Below, piece after piece: positions 1-14,400 of a stretch of DNA of 64,000 nucleotides. Numbering within the stretch: the stretch's first letter is position 1; each line of letters opens with the position of its first letter. Source of the DNA: Liolophura sinensis (taxonomy: Eukaryota > Mollusca > Polyplacophora > Chitonida > Chitonidae); contig NC_088303.1 in the NCBI RefSeq assembly GCF_032854445.1, forward strand, positions 15,259,501 through 15,323,500, given 5' to 3'. The notes below the pieces were generated by a model. It saw nothing but the letters and a program-made list of their open reading frames with translations. It was not told the origin of the DNA and did not search any database. Made by a program: the position numbers and the translations under genes.

Positions 1-2190
1 AGTATGCTGTTTTGGTGAAAACTGAATACCTGGTCTCCATGTAGGATGGTAGTTTTGGTGAACAGTCAACACCTCATCTCCAAGTATGCTGTTTTGGTGA
101 AAACTGAATACCTGGCCTCCATATAGGATGGTAGTTTTTGGTGAACAGTCAACACCTCTTCTCCATGTAGGCTGTTTTGGTGAAAACTGAATACCTGGTC
201 TCCATGTAGGATGGTAGTTTTTGGTGAACAGTCAACACCTCATCTCCAAGTATGCTGTTTTGGTGAAAACTGAATACCTGGCCTCCATGTAGGATGGTAG
301 TTTTTGGTGAACAGTCAACACCTCATCTCCATGTAGACTGTTTTGGTGAAAACTGAATACCTGGTCTCCATGTAGGATGGTAGTTTTTGGTGAACAGTCA
401 ACACCTCATCTCCATGTAGGCTGTTTTGGTGAAAACTGAATACCTGGTCTCCATGTAGGATGGTAGTTTTTGGTGAACAGTCAACACCTCATCTCCAAGT
501 ATGCTACCATGTGATGGTGAATAATCACCACCTGATCTCCAAGTAGGTTGTCTTTTAATGAAAACTCAACACCTGGTGATGGTTTTTGGTGAACTGTCAA
601 CACCTGATCTTCAAGCAGGATGGTAGTTTTTGGTGAACAGTCAACACCTCATCTCCAAGTAGGCTGTTTTAGTGAAAACTGAACACCTGGTCTCCAAGTA
701 GGTTATCGTGTGTAGGCGAATAATCAACACATGATCTCCAAGTAGGCTACCGTGTGCTGGTACATAATCAACACATGATCTCCAAGTAGGCTACCGTGTG
801 CCGGTAAATAATCAACACATGATCTCCAAGTAGGCTACCGTGTGTAGGCGAATAATCAACACATGATCTCCAAGTAGGCTACCGTGTGCCGGTAAATAAT
901 CAACACATGATCTCCAAGTAGGCTACCGTGTGCCGGTAAATAATCAACTCATGATCTCCAAGTAGGTTACCGTGTGCCGGTAAATAATCAACAAATGATC
1001 TCCAAGTAGGCTACCGTGTGTAGGCAAATAATCAACACATGACCTCCAAGTAGTCTACCGTGTGCCCGTAAATAATCAACACATGATCTCCAAGTAGGCT
1101 ACCGTGTGTAGGCGAATAATCAACACATGATCTCCAAGTAGGCTACCGTGTGTATGCGAATAATCAACACATGATCTCCAAGTAGGCTGCCGTGTGTAGG
1201 CGAATAATCAACACATGATCTCCAAGTAGGCTACCGTGTGTATGCGAATAATCAACACATGATCTCCAAGTAGGCTGCCGTGTGTAGGCGAATAATCAAC
1301 ACATGATCTCCAAGTAGGCTACCGTGTGTAGGCGAAAAATCAACACATGATCTCCAAGTAGGCTACCGTGTGCCAGTAAATAATCAACACATGATCTCCA
1401 AGTAGTCTACCATGTGCCGGTAAATAATCAACACATGATCTCCAAGTAGGCTACCGTGTGTAGGCGAGTAATCAACACATGATCTCCAAGTAGGCTACCG
1501 TGTGCTGGTAAATAATCAACACATGATCTCCAAGTAGGCTACCGTGTGCCGGTAAATAATCAACACATGATCTCCAAGTAGTCTACCGTATGTAGGAGAA
1601 TAATTAACACATGATCTCCAAGTAGGCTACCATGTGTAGGCGAGTAATCAACACATGATCTCCAAGTAGGCTGCCGTGTGTAGGCGAATAATCAACACAT
1701 GATCTCCAAGTAGGCTACCGTGTGTATGCGAATAATCAACACATGATCTCCAAGTAGGCTGCCGTGTGTAGGCGAATAATCAACACATGATCTCCAAGTA
1801 GGCTACCGTGTGTAGGCGAAAAATCAACACATGATCTCCAAGTAGGCTACCGTGTGTATGCGAATAATCAACACATGATCTCCAAGTAGGCTACCGTGTG
1901 TAGGCGAGTAATCAACACATGATCTCCAAGTAGGCTACTGTGTGTAGGCGAATAATCAATACATGATCTCCAAGTAAGTTGTGTTTTGGTGAAAACTCTG
2001 CACCTGATTTCCTGTTAGTAGATTGTCATGTTTTTGGTGGAAACTGAACACCTGCTCTTCAAGTAGATTGCCGAGTTTTTGGTGTAAATTAAGCACCTGA
2101 TCTCCAAATATGTTGTCGTGTTTTGGTGGAAACTCAACACTTGACCTCCAAGAAGGCTACTGTGTGTCGGTGTAAACTCAGCGCGTGACG
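1..2190. repeat. Satellite/minisatellite array, about 42-44 bp units
   Basis: Tandem array running off the left edge. Positions 1-520 are built from alternating half-units (about 83 bp per dimer, containing TTTTGGTGAAAACTGAATAC and TTTGGTGAACAGTCAACACC). Positions 690-1975 are about 29 copies of a 44-bp unit (TCTCCAAGTAGGCTACCGTG plus TAATCAACACATGA). Positions 1976-2190 are diverged edge copies. All forms share TCTCCAAGTAGG and TCAACAC, so they have one origin. No gene is seen inside. The WAP gene immediately to the right lacks its 3' exon, so the array probably lies in an intron or just beyond that gene. Confidence 0.97.
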
Positions 2191-2430
2191 TCGGTTACAT
2201 TTCAACCCTACAATGCATCATTTGATTAATACTACTCGAGTGTTGAGTTCTAATTCGGTAACTTAATTAAATTTAAAAGGTACATAAATAGAATAATTTT
2301 TAAAAACTCCCCCTACATATCTGTATCGCTATATTCCAACTGCAGTTCCGAACTTTCTTATATATGCATTCTCTGCATTTTTCTTTACATGGACTATTTT
2401 AAAAGAAGGCAATGAAAATAGTGCACATAC

Positions 2431-5400
2431 TTTGCTCCTGTTCTTCTTGCAGGCACTGTCCTCTGTTAGGTACCCCTAGTTCCGGGTCACCGGGGTCAGT
2501 GATGTGACAGACATAACCATGGGGACAGAGTAAAGGGTCACCATCATCCGGGTCCCTTGTTGTAGTGCAGGGTTCCACTGAAACACAAGTTGAGCGAATT
2601 TAATTCTTGAACTGCAAAAACAATGTTTGATCTCCTGCGGACGATCGTGCCCCCCCCCCCCCCCCCCCCCCATCCTCAGCGATGCTGGTCGCCGTCGTAT
2701 AAGTGAAATATGCTTCAGAACGGCGTAAAACTCCATATAAATAAATAAATAAGTCCTTCATATATGCTTCATCTTCTTAGCGGCAAGGCTGTAGATCTAC
2801 AGGGTGTGGCTACCAGATAAGGCGGTCTGACTTTAGTAAGGTCCGATGGCCAGACAGTGTAAAATCTCACACAAGCATGGAAAGCACACACAAGCACACC
2901 ACATTTAGTGATAAGATAGTTTATTTCAGATGCCAAAGATTTTCTGAAGAGGAAGTGAAGTAACTCTTACCGTCATCTGTTTCCTCTGGGCCTTTAATAA
3001 GCCATGAAGTTCCTGCAAAATCAGTGGTAAAGAAAATAAAATGTTGTCAGAATATTTGTAATTATAATTACTGCGTGTTTTGTGTGAGAAGCTAAATAGC
3101 TTCAGACAGACTACACAGCAACAAGGAATCCTAAACAAAACATATATAAACAGAATATAAACAAGCTACCAGAAGGTGTCGTATATAAATGTCACTATCT
3201 TACAGAACTCACGCTTAGCAATGACATTAAGAAATCATGAACTGTTTATCTGCTTATCATCACGCCCAGTAAATTTATTTAATGATAAATACACGCGCTT
3301 TCACTGTCTATTTTACATGAGCTCCCATCGTTATATCGTGGTGTTTTGCATATTCTAAGTTTAAGAGAAGGAAAATGCAAAACTACTGTAACAATGCTCC
3401 ATATATGGTTTATTTTGATTGATGTTTAACACAGTAGGCTTACTCGAGAATTACATACAAATTGGGCAAACACTAAATTTTGTACTGCACTATGCTGCAT
3501 CGCCTTTGTTGATCAAAATTAAGGTCATGCAAGCCAAATCTGCTAGGTTCTTCCATTGACAACAGTACGCCTGAGTAACTTGATACACGCCCAACTCGCG
3601 ATTAGCAATGAGGGGAGACTACTCTAACTGGTAGAGAGGCGAATTTGAAAAAAGCCGCAACCCTGAGAAAGGTGCAACAAGTTGTAAAGCGTGTCGCGGT
3701 AAATAAATGAATTTGGTAAGTCCAGCGATAAAAGGGAAAAGAAAGAAAGCCTCATCAAAGTGAAAATAGAAGTGCTGATCATATGGGAGACTCGAGGACG
3801 AGGTACACAGACTGTCCAAATGACAGTAGAACGCAAACGTTTTCCTACGCAACGTTGCAGTGCGTGTGTACTTCATATATGTTTTATGAGCACACATACA
3901 CCGATAATTGGGACAAATGAGTTCACACCATCGGACCGTCTTGATACAGGTGAGAAGGAGTTTTACGAGTTCCCCATTAGCATACTTTTTAGACAAACTT
4001 GGATGACCCTGTATGGAGTTAATCCAACCTGACAGCATTGACAAACACAAAAGGCGTAGGGGATTTGATGAAATATTAAGCCCACACACAGAGAATGAAA
4101 CGAAAAGAAAAGCTATCAAATATTACTAACCTGACAGCCCTTGCCTGCGCGGTTCCTTCTGCCAGTCCACCACTGTCGGGAGAAAATCAGACACTTTACA
4201 CCATAACAGGTCAGAGGCATTTATCAGTTTATTTATTTTTTACTTACTTATCTATATATTTAATTTAGTTTTCTGTTTAAAGTACTATCCTCTCTTCGAG
4301 TAAAAACGCATATGTAGGCTAGTATCTTGTCTGCGGTCGAACTAATTTGAAGGATTTGTGGCCTAGTGGTTAGCGTGCTAGCGTAGCCTAATGACTCAGG
4401 AGCCTCTGACCAATGCGGTCGCTGTGAGTTCAAATCCAGCTCATAGTGGCTTTTTCTCCGCTCGTACACAAGAAAATCTGCCAGCAACCTGTAAATACCC
4501 TGGCTCAATCGGGTTTCCTTCCGCCGTAATGCTATGTATACGTGAAATATTCTTGTGTACCTTATAAAGCACAAAATAAACAAGTACATAATGGTAAATG
4601 TTTTTGCTTTTTCGTTACAATAATAAATTAATATAGTTAATAACAAAATAATAATAAAACCTCATCGGCGTTATGTTTCTACCGGTTAACCGCACTATAC
4701 ATGCACGGTGAAATAACAATGAAATCATATGATATCTAAATGTCTGTTGAGAAGTGAAGATTTGGCCCCACCTGCCGGCTGTGTCATTTCTGCAGTGCAC
4801 GTTAACATGCAACCGTTAAAGCAGCATCTCTGGTTGCCCTTGTGGCAATCCTTATCCGTCTTACACGGCCGCGCCCGGCACGCCCTGGGAGAGGCTTCGG
4901 TGGGGTACGGAGGGCAGTGGTCATCGTTCTGGGTGCCTGCATCGTCCGGGGCATCACCTTGGTGGTCATACACGGGGTAATCTATCTGCAAGACAATGCA
5001 ACTGTATAATTATTATATGCTAAATACCGATTGTTACATATTATCAAAAAGGAGCATTATACTTATACAGAAACAAAAAAATGTCAAAAAAGCAATCATG
5101 TCGATAACTACAAACGCTGTGTGTCTGGTTTTGAACACACGACACCACTGATAAAGAATACGTAGGCAAAACAATACGTAGGCGTATAACTGAACAACAT
5201 GGTAGCTGAGAACTACAAACGGAAACGGTTAAAATTCCTGCAAGTATGATAAAAACAACAAAGAGCTTTCCATCAGATATAAGTACACGTAGACAGACGG
5301 ACCGACAACTTCTCAGACTGGAAGGCTCATGATCACGTAAAAAGTGAGAGACTGCGTAATAGAGGTAAAACGCCGTAACTCGTGTTCTGTGTTCCACAAA

Positions 5401-8400
5401 AAACAGAGCAAACATAAAATCTCACTCAGAGTAAAATCTGATATCGAAAATATGCTCGCAGAACATGAAAACGTTTCCCCAAACGAGGTGGAAATCGCCG
5501 GTTTCTATAACAAACTTCCAGGCGTAAAGCTGCATCTTACTAACCATCAGAAGCTGGATTCGAACTCTGACCACGGACTGTCGTCTGTGAAGCAAGCTAT
5601 GAGTCAGATGACTATAATACCTACAATTTCAGCTTTTAAGTCAGGAAAAGACTGTAAGACATCGCTGAATTGAAAGAGTGACTTAGCCGTTTTTCTCATG
5701 ATTATGTGTGAAAAACACTCGGATGTATGACTTGGTCGATCATTACATGATTATGTGTGGTTAGAAGTGTGATTTGACCGGTCTTCAAATGATTATGTGT
5801 CATTGGAAGTGTGATTTGACCGGTCTTCAAATGGTTATGTGTGATCGGAAGTGTGACTTCACCGTTCTTCACATGATTGTGTGTGATCGGAGGTGTAACT
5901 TGACCGTTCTTCGCACGATTATGTGTGATTGGATGTGTGACTTGACCGTTCTTCACACGATCATGTGTGATCGGAGGTGTGATTTGACCGTTCTTCACAT
6001 GATTTTTGTGTGGTCGGGGGAGTGATTTGACCGTCCTTCACATGCTTATGTGTAATCGGAAGTGTGAATTGACCGTCCTACAAAATGACTTCGGAATCTT
6101 CACATGATTGCGTGAGGAGATTATGCGATATTAACCCTCACATTATGTTACCTGCTAAATATACCATATGTATGTTTATCTTGTATTTGAAACTGCTTGG
6201 ACGAACAGATCTACATGTGTGCTGTCGGCTGAAATGAGTGAAACGGGCAGTGTCTAAATGGAATTCACGTCGATGAAGTTCGAGGGCTATAGGCCCTTTA
6301 TATACGCTCACCACTGACATGCTCATAAGTGGTGGTATCAAAGGCTGCAAAAATAACAAATTTTACAAAAAAGTAAGAGAAGAATGTATGCGTTGATATA
6401 TATCCCTTTTCTTCACAAGTGGGTATCAGTTTACTGAGCATTTATAAAATAAGTAGACGGTTTCTGGCATTTCCAACAGCTGGTACTCAGATGAAGTGTA
6501 TACAATCGTTTATCTGACCGCGGGTTACTAACCTATCGTGACTGGGTCTTCACCTGGAATTTACCGTACCTACATATATACCTACAACAACTCTCTTCCC
6601 AAGGCAGAAAGTTTGTTTTCTTATTTATCTAATGCGTTCAGTCAAATGATGGGCAGCTGGTCCGTGGATTAGCGGACTGCGAGCTATAGGGCTGATGGAG
6701 AGAGGGGCCACAAATCATCTGGTCGCCCAGCTGGAAGTTGTCAGAAGAGCAAATGAGAGCGATGAGCGGGGTAGGGGAGATAAGACTAAACCATACACCT
6801 AGCATACACACTGCCGGCCTATTGCTCATGATTACAACTGAATATTTCAAGATCATTGACATAGTTAACCTGATGAAATTAAATTAAAGTAGAGCTGTGA
6901 AATTAATGATGTCACCCAGTCTCATGCTTTTTATGGAAATATTTGACTGTTACATCAACAGTTTTATCTATACACGTGTATACACCCACATTTGAGAGAA
7001 GAGAAAAGGCCTCCCGATTGCGAAGTCAAACTTGTTTCTGTCAATTATTTAGTTTAAATGTTTATGAATTATGTAATGTCAGCACAATACCTTATGTGTT
7101 CTATGTGCTGACGACTTATATCATAATTTGTGGGATAACCAACCTCAACTTCGTAAATTATAGACTGATCTGATAAATTACATTAAATTAGATTAGCTTT
7201 TTGATCTAAAAGTAAGTTAGATTGGGGATAGAAGTCCAAAGATTGCTGAACTGAACTGCCCATTCCCCCCCCCCCCCCCCCCTCCAAAGTGTAGCACTGG
7301 CAGAAGTGGAAGTGGTTACAGAAACATGAAAGAAAAATGTAACAAGAAACATGTGAACGCATCTTGTACCATTCACTAATCACAAGTGATTCTATAGTAC
7401 AGTTCCTTCTGTAATAAATTTGTAAAAAAATGAGTAGAATATAACACGTGCCTTGAAAATACAGATCAAACGCATGCAGTTAAAGACAAATGTTTGCAAT
7501 ATCAGCATCCACAGGGAGAGTAAGTATTGCCTTCATAAATCGGCAATGGGGAACATTGTTCATAATTATACAACAGGTCGGTCCAAGGTTTTGCTCTTAT
7601 CTGTTATACGTAACCATTTTTGCATAGTCTTGCTCGTAAACAAGGAGCTAGTTCCAAACTACTGCATCGTAACGGTACACAACGGTGTGTTTCTCTATAG
7701 CTTGGATCCGGCGTGTGAAGGCGGGGAATGATCAGCGATCTCGCTGGTTGTGTTAATTGTTCCCGTTGAGGATATTGAGGCCTGTAAAATCCCGAAGCCT
7801 ACAGATGTCCATCATTAAAATACCAAAACTGTTAGAAATGTGAGTGCTAAGTGAGCAAATCATTCAAGCTGGTGATAAAGTGCTGGACAAGATTAGTTTG
7901 TTGCTTTAGAAATCAAGTGAGAATTTAACGGCTCAGTGGAACTTACGACTATGTTATAACATGCCTCGCCAGAATCAACAAGAGTGATGACATCGTCACC
8001 ATGGCTGTCGGTATGAGCTCAGCACGTGGTAACATGGTAACGATTACCGCATGGTGACGTGTGCGAGTGTTACGTCACTGTTTTGATAACTTGACCTGAG
8101 CACGAGATATTTGCTGGTTTGGGGCGACGAGGAAAGGAACACTGTGCCTAACAGTTGTCGGTGTTTGGAGAACATTATCTGATTTCAGCCTGGATAACAG
8201 CAAGGAACGGACGATTAACTAGTGACGCCTTTAATACTTCTCAACTTTTTATATACACGACTACTTTGGAGTTCTGAAGAAAAGCTTTCGGGCAACTGAA
8301 GTGAAGTGCAAGGAGGCGCCATTTACCTTGCCGTATCATGCATTAGAGCTTACAGATATAAACTTTGCAGTTTAGAGCTTCTTACAAAGACTACCTCAGA

Positions 8401-11400
8401 GGATTTTAATAAATATCTATATGACCCATCTGAAACACGCAAATATGCCTGCCTTGATATTCGAACTTCATATTATTTGACCTCGTATCCTATAAAGTTA
8501 CGCTATATAATAGAGTACCTGCACGGCTGGACTATATGTACTTGACATGCACTGGCGGAACAGTGTGCTTGACGTGCCCAACCAGAACATCTTTGCTTGA
8601 TACTCACTGTCGGAACCAGTGAGCTTGGCGTGCATTGTCGGGGCCAGTGTGCTTGCCGTGAACTGTCAGAACCAGTGTGCTTGCCGTGAACTGTCCGAAC
8701 CAGTGTGATTGTCGTGCACTGTCAGAACCAATGTGCTTGCCTTGAACTGTCGGAACCAGTGTGCGTGATGCTCTGTCAGAACCAGTGTGCTTGACGTACA
8801 CTGCCAGATCGAGCACACATTCATCAAGACTTTTTTCAAAATCCCGAGTTGCTTCACAGCTCCTATTGTCCAAAACAACGAAAGCAAGCTTTCCGTGGCG
8901 GTTTGACTGCGGAAAGAGACATCTGCGGCGCAGACCTAAAAGAAACAGGCTGTGGGAAATATTTGGTATTTTCCTCATGTGATATGCTTCTGCCATTTTG
9001 TAAACAGCTAGATAGATAGAAGTGATGTTCAGCCACCGCTATCTGCTCGACTTTACGTCACATCTACCCACCGGCGTCTCGACGGGTGTATCCAATGTAT
9101 GTTTTGTTTACCGCTGCCACAATTTCTTTATTTCATCAGCAAGAGAAAACAATGTTGATGGAAGGGATCTGATTTCGCCGTGTACAAATACCCAAGGTGA
9201 TCTCCAATGAGAAAACAAACACCCTCAGAGGGATTTTTAAACAGTTTCCGCATAGGCGGTATCATCTTACGGATATCCATAGGCCAACTTTCATACGATC
9301 AATAACAGTCGGTCGGCCTCTATTCAAAGAACGCTAATCACTGGAATATGAATCCCTTGTTGGCAAAAAGACACAAACGTCTTTTACCATTCATACTGTA
9401 TCTGCAGCCCTTATTGTCTCGTTACATTTGTATATTATTTGACGGCTGTTAATGTTCTGTTTCGCAGACTTGTCTACACTGAGGTGTCAAAAACAACACT
9501 TCACTGTTTTATCACGAAACATGCCATATAAGTTGACTTAAGATTTTTTTACCCAGTTTATGAGTGTTTCATCTAGAGAATATAACTGAAATTATAAACC
9601 AACGATTTGAGAGTAAATGCATTTGAAAATGAGATTAAATTGTACAGAATCTTCTCCGGCTTTCTGTGCCACACGTTTCCTTCCACACTTAACAGTCTTC
9701 TCTTAGAGAAACACTTATGGTGTATGATGATGTCTTTCTGAGATATCGCATAAACATTTGTAAACAAGTGATAACGTATAGAGATGTGGCTTTAAGAATA
9801 CCGTTTATAACCGACCATTTCCGATTATAGCCGAAAAGTACCGAGTGATAATAGTCAAGCCTGAATTCCGTGGCAGGTGATCTATTCTATAGTATACGCT
9901 AATGACCTGGTAGCTGGGACCGGTCTGGCGTCTGAGTGGCCGGCGAGAAAATTTTACAGAAAAAAAGTTGATACGGTCGAAAATACATTGGAAGTACTTG
10001 TTTTCTGAATTAAGAGCAACAGCTGCTGTATTTAAAGTTCTGCATGCCTTTCCCCTTTTCCCAAAACGCTGTATATACCATTTTCCCGAAAAGGCATTTT
10101 GGCGGTGTGATCCGTTAAGGTATAACAGCTGTGTTTCGTTGAAGAATATAGAGCCGTTATTATCTCTTCTATCTGTGAACTTTGAAATGTATTCCCCTGG
10201 CATTTTAAACCAAGAACTCTTACAATCAGACATATCAGTAGTTATACTCAGGTTCAAACTGGAGCCACCGTACGCATTGACGTGATGTACGTGTCACTAC
10301 GCACAATGCGGTCTGCATGTATATGATGTAGCAAGGAGTTCGAAAAATTCAGAGGAAGACGGAAAAGTACCTCAGGAACAAACCTCTCCATGAATGCACA
10401 GATTGAACCCGAACTATATTATTTACGCGAAAGAGCTTTTCTTTTCGGAAATTACATGTGTCTGGAAGGAACACTCATATACAAACGGTGAGAGGCTTGG
10501 AAGTGATAGCATGTCCACTACACTATATTACAAGGAATTTCTCTGCTCCAGCTTGAAGCAAATCCCTGATAGTATCGTAAAACACAAATTTACAAAATTA
10601 ATGAAACCAAAGTCGGGCGTTGACGGCTTGGTAGACATATACACATTCTTGGCAACACATACATTCTCTCCCTATTAGCCTGTCTGATGTTATCCAATCA
10701 TATAACATGTTACTGAAGAAACGTTTTATACCAGCCAGCTACAGTATAAGATTCTTCTATTGCACGCCAGTAGAGGGAGGCTCGATCTCCAATGCAGCAA
10801 TATGTATATATATATTTTTTCTTATCGAATATTTGTTTTTGTAAGAAAATTCGCGTATATATATAAATATATGATATAAGTATTTGTATCAATTTGTGGA
10901 TAAATGGCATAGTTCAGATTAATTCCTTAATTTAATAGTTATACAAGTAAGCCTATAATTTCAAATGACGTATAACAGACATCATAAGCTTGTAATGGAT
11001 GGTTTCTTTCACAGTATATCTTCCTCGTGAATGAAAGATTTCCTCGGCAATGACGATACGAATACAAATCTGCATTTCCATTGCAAATATCTATAGACAT
11101 GTATAAATATTTTGCGCTGAATTCCCGAAAACCAAATCCACAAATCATTATAATCTAGAGCTACATTGCTGGCTTTTTGACAAACTGTTCAACATGATAT
11201 AACAAAGATCCGTCCATTTCCCATATACAGAATTCCTGAATCTGGTGTAAAATTCGAATTAGATCAGCGTGTTAAATGATAACCTGACATAGATTGTACG
11301 CCTTAAATCTAATTATATATGTTACACGTTCTTATATAGAGATGGAAAAGCTAAAATAATCTTTTAAACCTGTAGTCAATTAAAACCCTTAGCCGCAGGG

Positions 11401-14400
11401 TTTTATGTGAATATGTAATTTCTAGCTGGTAACACAAGACGTTTCACCCGTGTAAGTTATGTCCTTCACAAACTTTAGAAAATTAATCTTTCGCCAACAG
11501 TATATTTTTAGACAAATATTAACGGTTCCCTTGCGCTATCCAGCATAATAAGTAGTGTATTCAAGGAAAAAATGCCTTTAACACACGTGTTTCTAGTTGA
11601 ATATAAAAAAATTAACCACTTGATGTGAACAGCTGTGTATCTCGTTATCCACTAAATAATGATCCGGGATTTGGCACAAGGTCTGAAAAGCAACCATGCC
11701 TGGTTCTGTAAAAATAGACTGCATACAGTATCTAGTCATGAGTGCTGAATACGGCTTCCAAAGGCGTTAAATGACGTATAAACGTAGATTTGACCTAGAA
11801 GGTACGTAACACTGACCAGGTATAATCTTATTCTTCTTTTCTCTTTCTTTCCGGATTAGGAAATCTAATATGATAGTAACAATATATTTAATTTCCACTT
11901 TTAATGGAGAGAGCCCATTTACTATAACAAGCAATTGTGATATCGTAAGGGGCGTTGAGTGTTAACAATTAAGGATGTTAAGATAAATAAAGACTTCACT
12001 TTGGTAGTTATGGTTGAAAACATGGAATCTAAGCTTCAATTAAGCATGGTATACCAGTCGTAATTCACAAAGGGGAGTTCCGAAGTTGATAACACTAAGA
12101 TCCTTTTTCAAAAACAATGTAAAACACCAGTTCTCAAAAAAATATGTAAGAAATTAAGTATACATTTTAAATAAAGCTACGGCCGTACATGTAAGAGAGC
12201 AGCAGAGTTTTCATTTATGATCCATGGAAAACAATCGATATTCCAGACAATTCAAATTTCAAACTCGTAATCCGTGAATAATTCTCTGGTCGGATTAGAA
12301 TACAGGCATCTCCGTCGAGCTTTCATTGCAACTGTTCGCAAAAGCAACATGTTGATGAAATAAACATCATTGCTTATACATCCCCTAGCCCCTGGTGACG
12401 AGGTATTAGATACAACTACGTCACATGGTGTATGAACGCTCTGTACATGCATATTTACCAACAAGAGTGTTATATTCATTGTAAAACTTCAAATATACTT
12501 AGAGTGAAGGTATTTGATGGAAACATGCTACTTTTTGAATCAATAACTTGTGATGTAGATTGCAATCATCACATTTTAGACAGGAATCTCACATTTTACT
12601 ATGAAAACACGTAGCATTCCTTTATTATGGCACATGTTATTCCCTACGGCTAGAATTAAATAAAACTTCCAATATAAACCAATGAACGAATACATCTCAA
12701 CGGTGTATAGTACTTGAGTCAGTATCTAAAACACAAATTAGGCAGTAATGAGATAAATTTAAACTGCTTTTGGAGCCTATAATATGTACAACATCGTTCC
12801 TGGGATCATGTAAAAAGACAATCAATCATCAGATAAAGAACACATACAACAGTCTTAGCTGTGCGATGTAAGACCTGTCTAGCTCGAAACATCAAAGTGG
12901 AGGTAAGTCATAGACAGATACAGCGTTGAGCGAAATTCCGCGCACGCGTTTAAACCTTGTTATGTACTTTGTGTTATGGTACAGTGGACCGCTGATCAAC
13001 ACCAGCCTATCCTTCTCATCAATTTACGAGCTTTAGACTGTGCTTTTCTTCATCTGCTATTCATTATACATGAATGTGGGCTTCAAGGCAAACTCAGTTC
13101 TTCAGACTCCGGAATTTCGTTCTCTTTATTGGGCCCATATAGTTCATGTGGGTCTGGCACGGGTCAAGATGAAGTTTTAGGCCAGCCGTATTTTGCCCAG
13201 TTACAAATACTGTATACGGTGAGCTGCTAGAAAACACGTATGAAATTGTATGACACTTTTCCTAGGCGCAGTTTTATATGTACATAATTATTGGTTATAC
13301 ATGTATATCGGAAAACTATAAAGGCCGAAACTACGACGCTGTACGTCACTCTTTCAGGAAAGAGACATAGACTTGATCACTATACACTGATGATGGTCAC
13401 CCATGGGTAAAATTACACGCGCATGAGGCCAGCTTATAGTTCCCCTGATCTTAAAAGAATTGTGAAGATCATAGTTGTAGTTGTTCTTCGAGGCACATTT
13501 GCAGGGGAATGACTACATTGCAGACAACTCTCTATAATAAGATTCTCGGAAATCTTTAAAGTGTATCTGGAAGTGGTAGCGCGGTATCAAAGGTTTCCCA
13601 ATGTATTTCGCAACATGGTTCCGTTGGAAGGAACATGTAAGCGTGCAATGTCGCGGTATGGCCGAGCGTCATAAAGCGTTGCCGCTAGAGACTGTTGACC
13701 TTAGTCCAAGAAGGGTAAATGTTTGTGTCCAACTCCTGCTGGACAGGCAGCGCTGGAATTCCTGGGGAACACTCAGAATAGAACAGCATAGAATCAGCGT
13801 GTGCAGCGTGTGAGTAGTTTCCTCACAAAAAAAAAAACCCTGACCGCCACAGATTATCAATGCACCATCCCGGCATACATGTATATGTATGGCATAAAAC
13901 TTAATTCAGTTGAGTAAGTATATAAATTTTGTATCATTGACTGTAGCTACTTAACGTACCGCAGCAGCATTTCCACGGTAAAATATGATCGAGTGAGTTA
14001 GTGCTTGGGCTTTAAGGTCGTATATAACAATTTTTCAGTCATACGACGACGAAAAAAATGTAATCGACGATGTGCTTTCGTGTGACGGTACTGACATGTA
14101 CATGAGAAATGCGTTTCTTGAACCAGTAGCATACAGAAAGGTGGTTGATGGATTTTATTTATTTATTTGTTTTACGCCGTTGTGAAAGAATATTTCACTA
14201 ATTCGCCGGCGGGCATCAATATAGTGGGGGGGGGGGGGGGGAGAGGGGCGAGTAGAGCCCGGGGGAAACCCACAACAATGGTTGATAGACCAATATTAAT
14301 TAACACCATCAAGTGGTCGACACAGCAGAAGCATGTCTCCTAGACAGACTTTTATGTGTCGTTTATAAGAATACGCAACAAATGAGACTTTAGCCCTGAC

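Noticed and set aside
1-1990. Regularly spaced repeats that might be taken for a CRISPR array
   Set aside because: There are no unique spacers; the whole 44-bp unit repeats, no cas genes exist, and the surrounding genes are spliced animal genes.
3619-4119. 166-codon minus-strand open frame
   Set aside because: No recognisable domain, overlaps open frames in other frames, and lies between two supported WAP exons in the same direction, so it is intronic.
5344-5673. 109-codon plus-strand open frame next to the GIY-YIG-like fragment
   Set aside because: Composition looks protein-like but I found no family, and it runs opposite to the surrounding WAP gene within its intron.
5702-6025. Repetitive open frames on both strands
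   Set aside because: Products of the 42-bp minisatellite; both strands being open is a by-product of the period.
9805-10257. 150-codon minus-strand open frame
   Set aside because: Length is within what chance allows in 64 kb over six frames at this base composition; no motif or signal peptide. A lineage-specific gene is not excluded.
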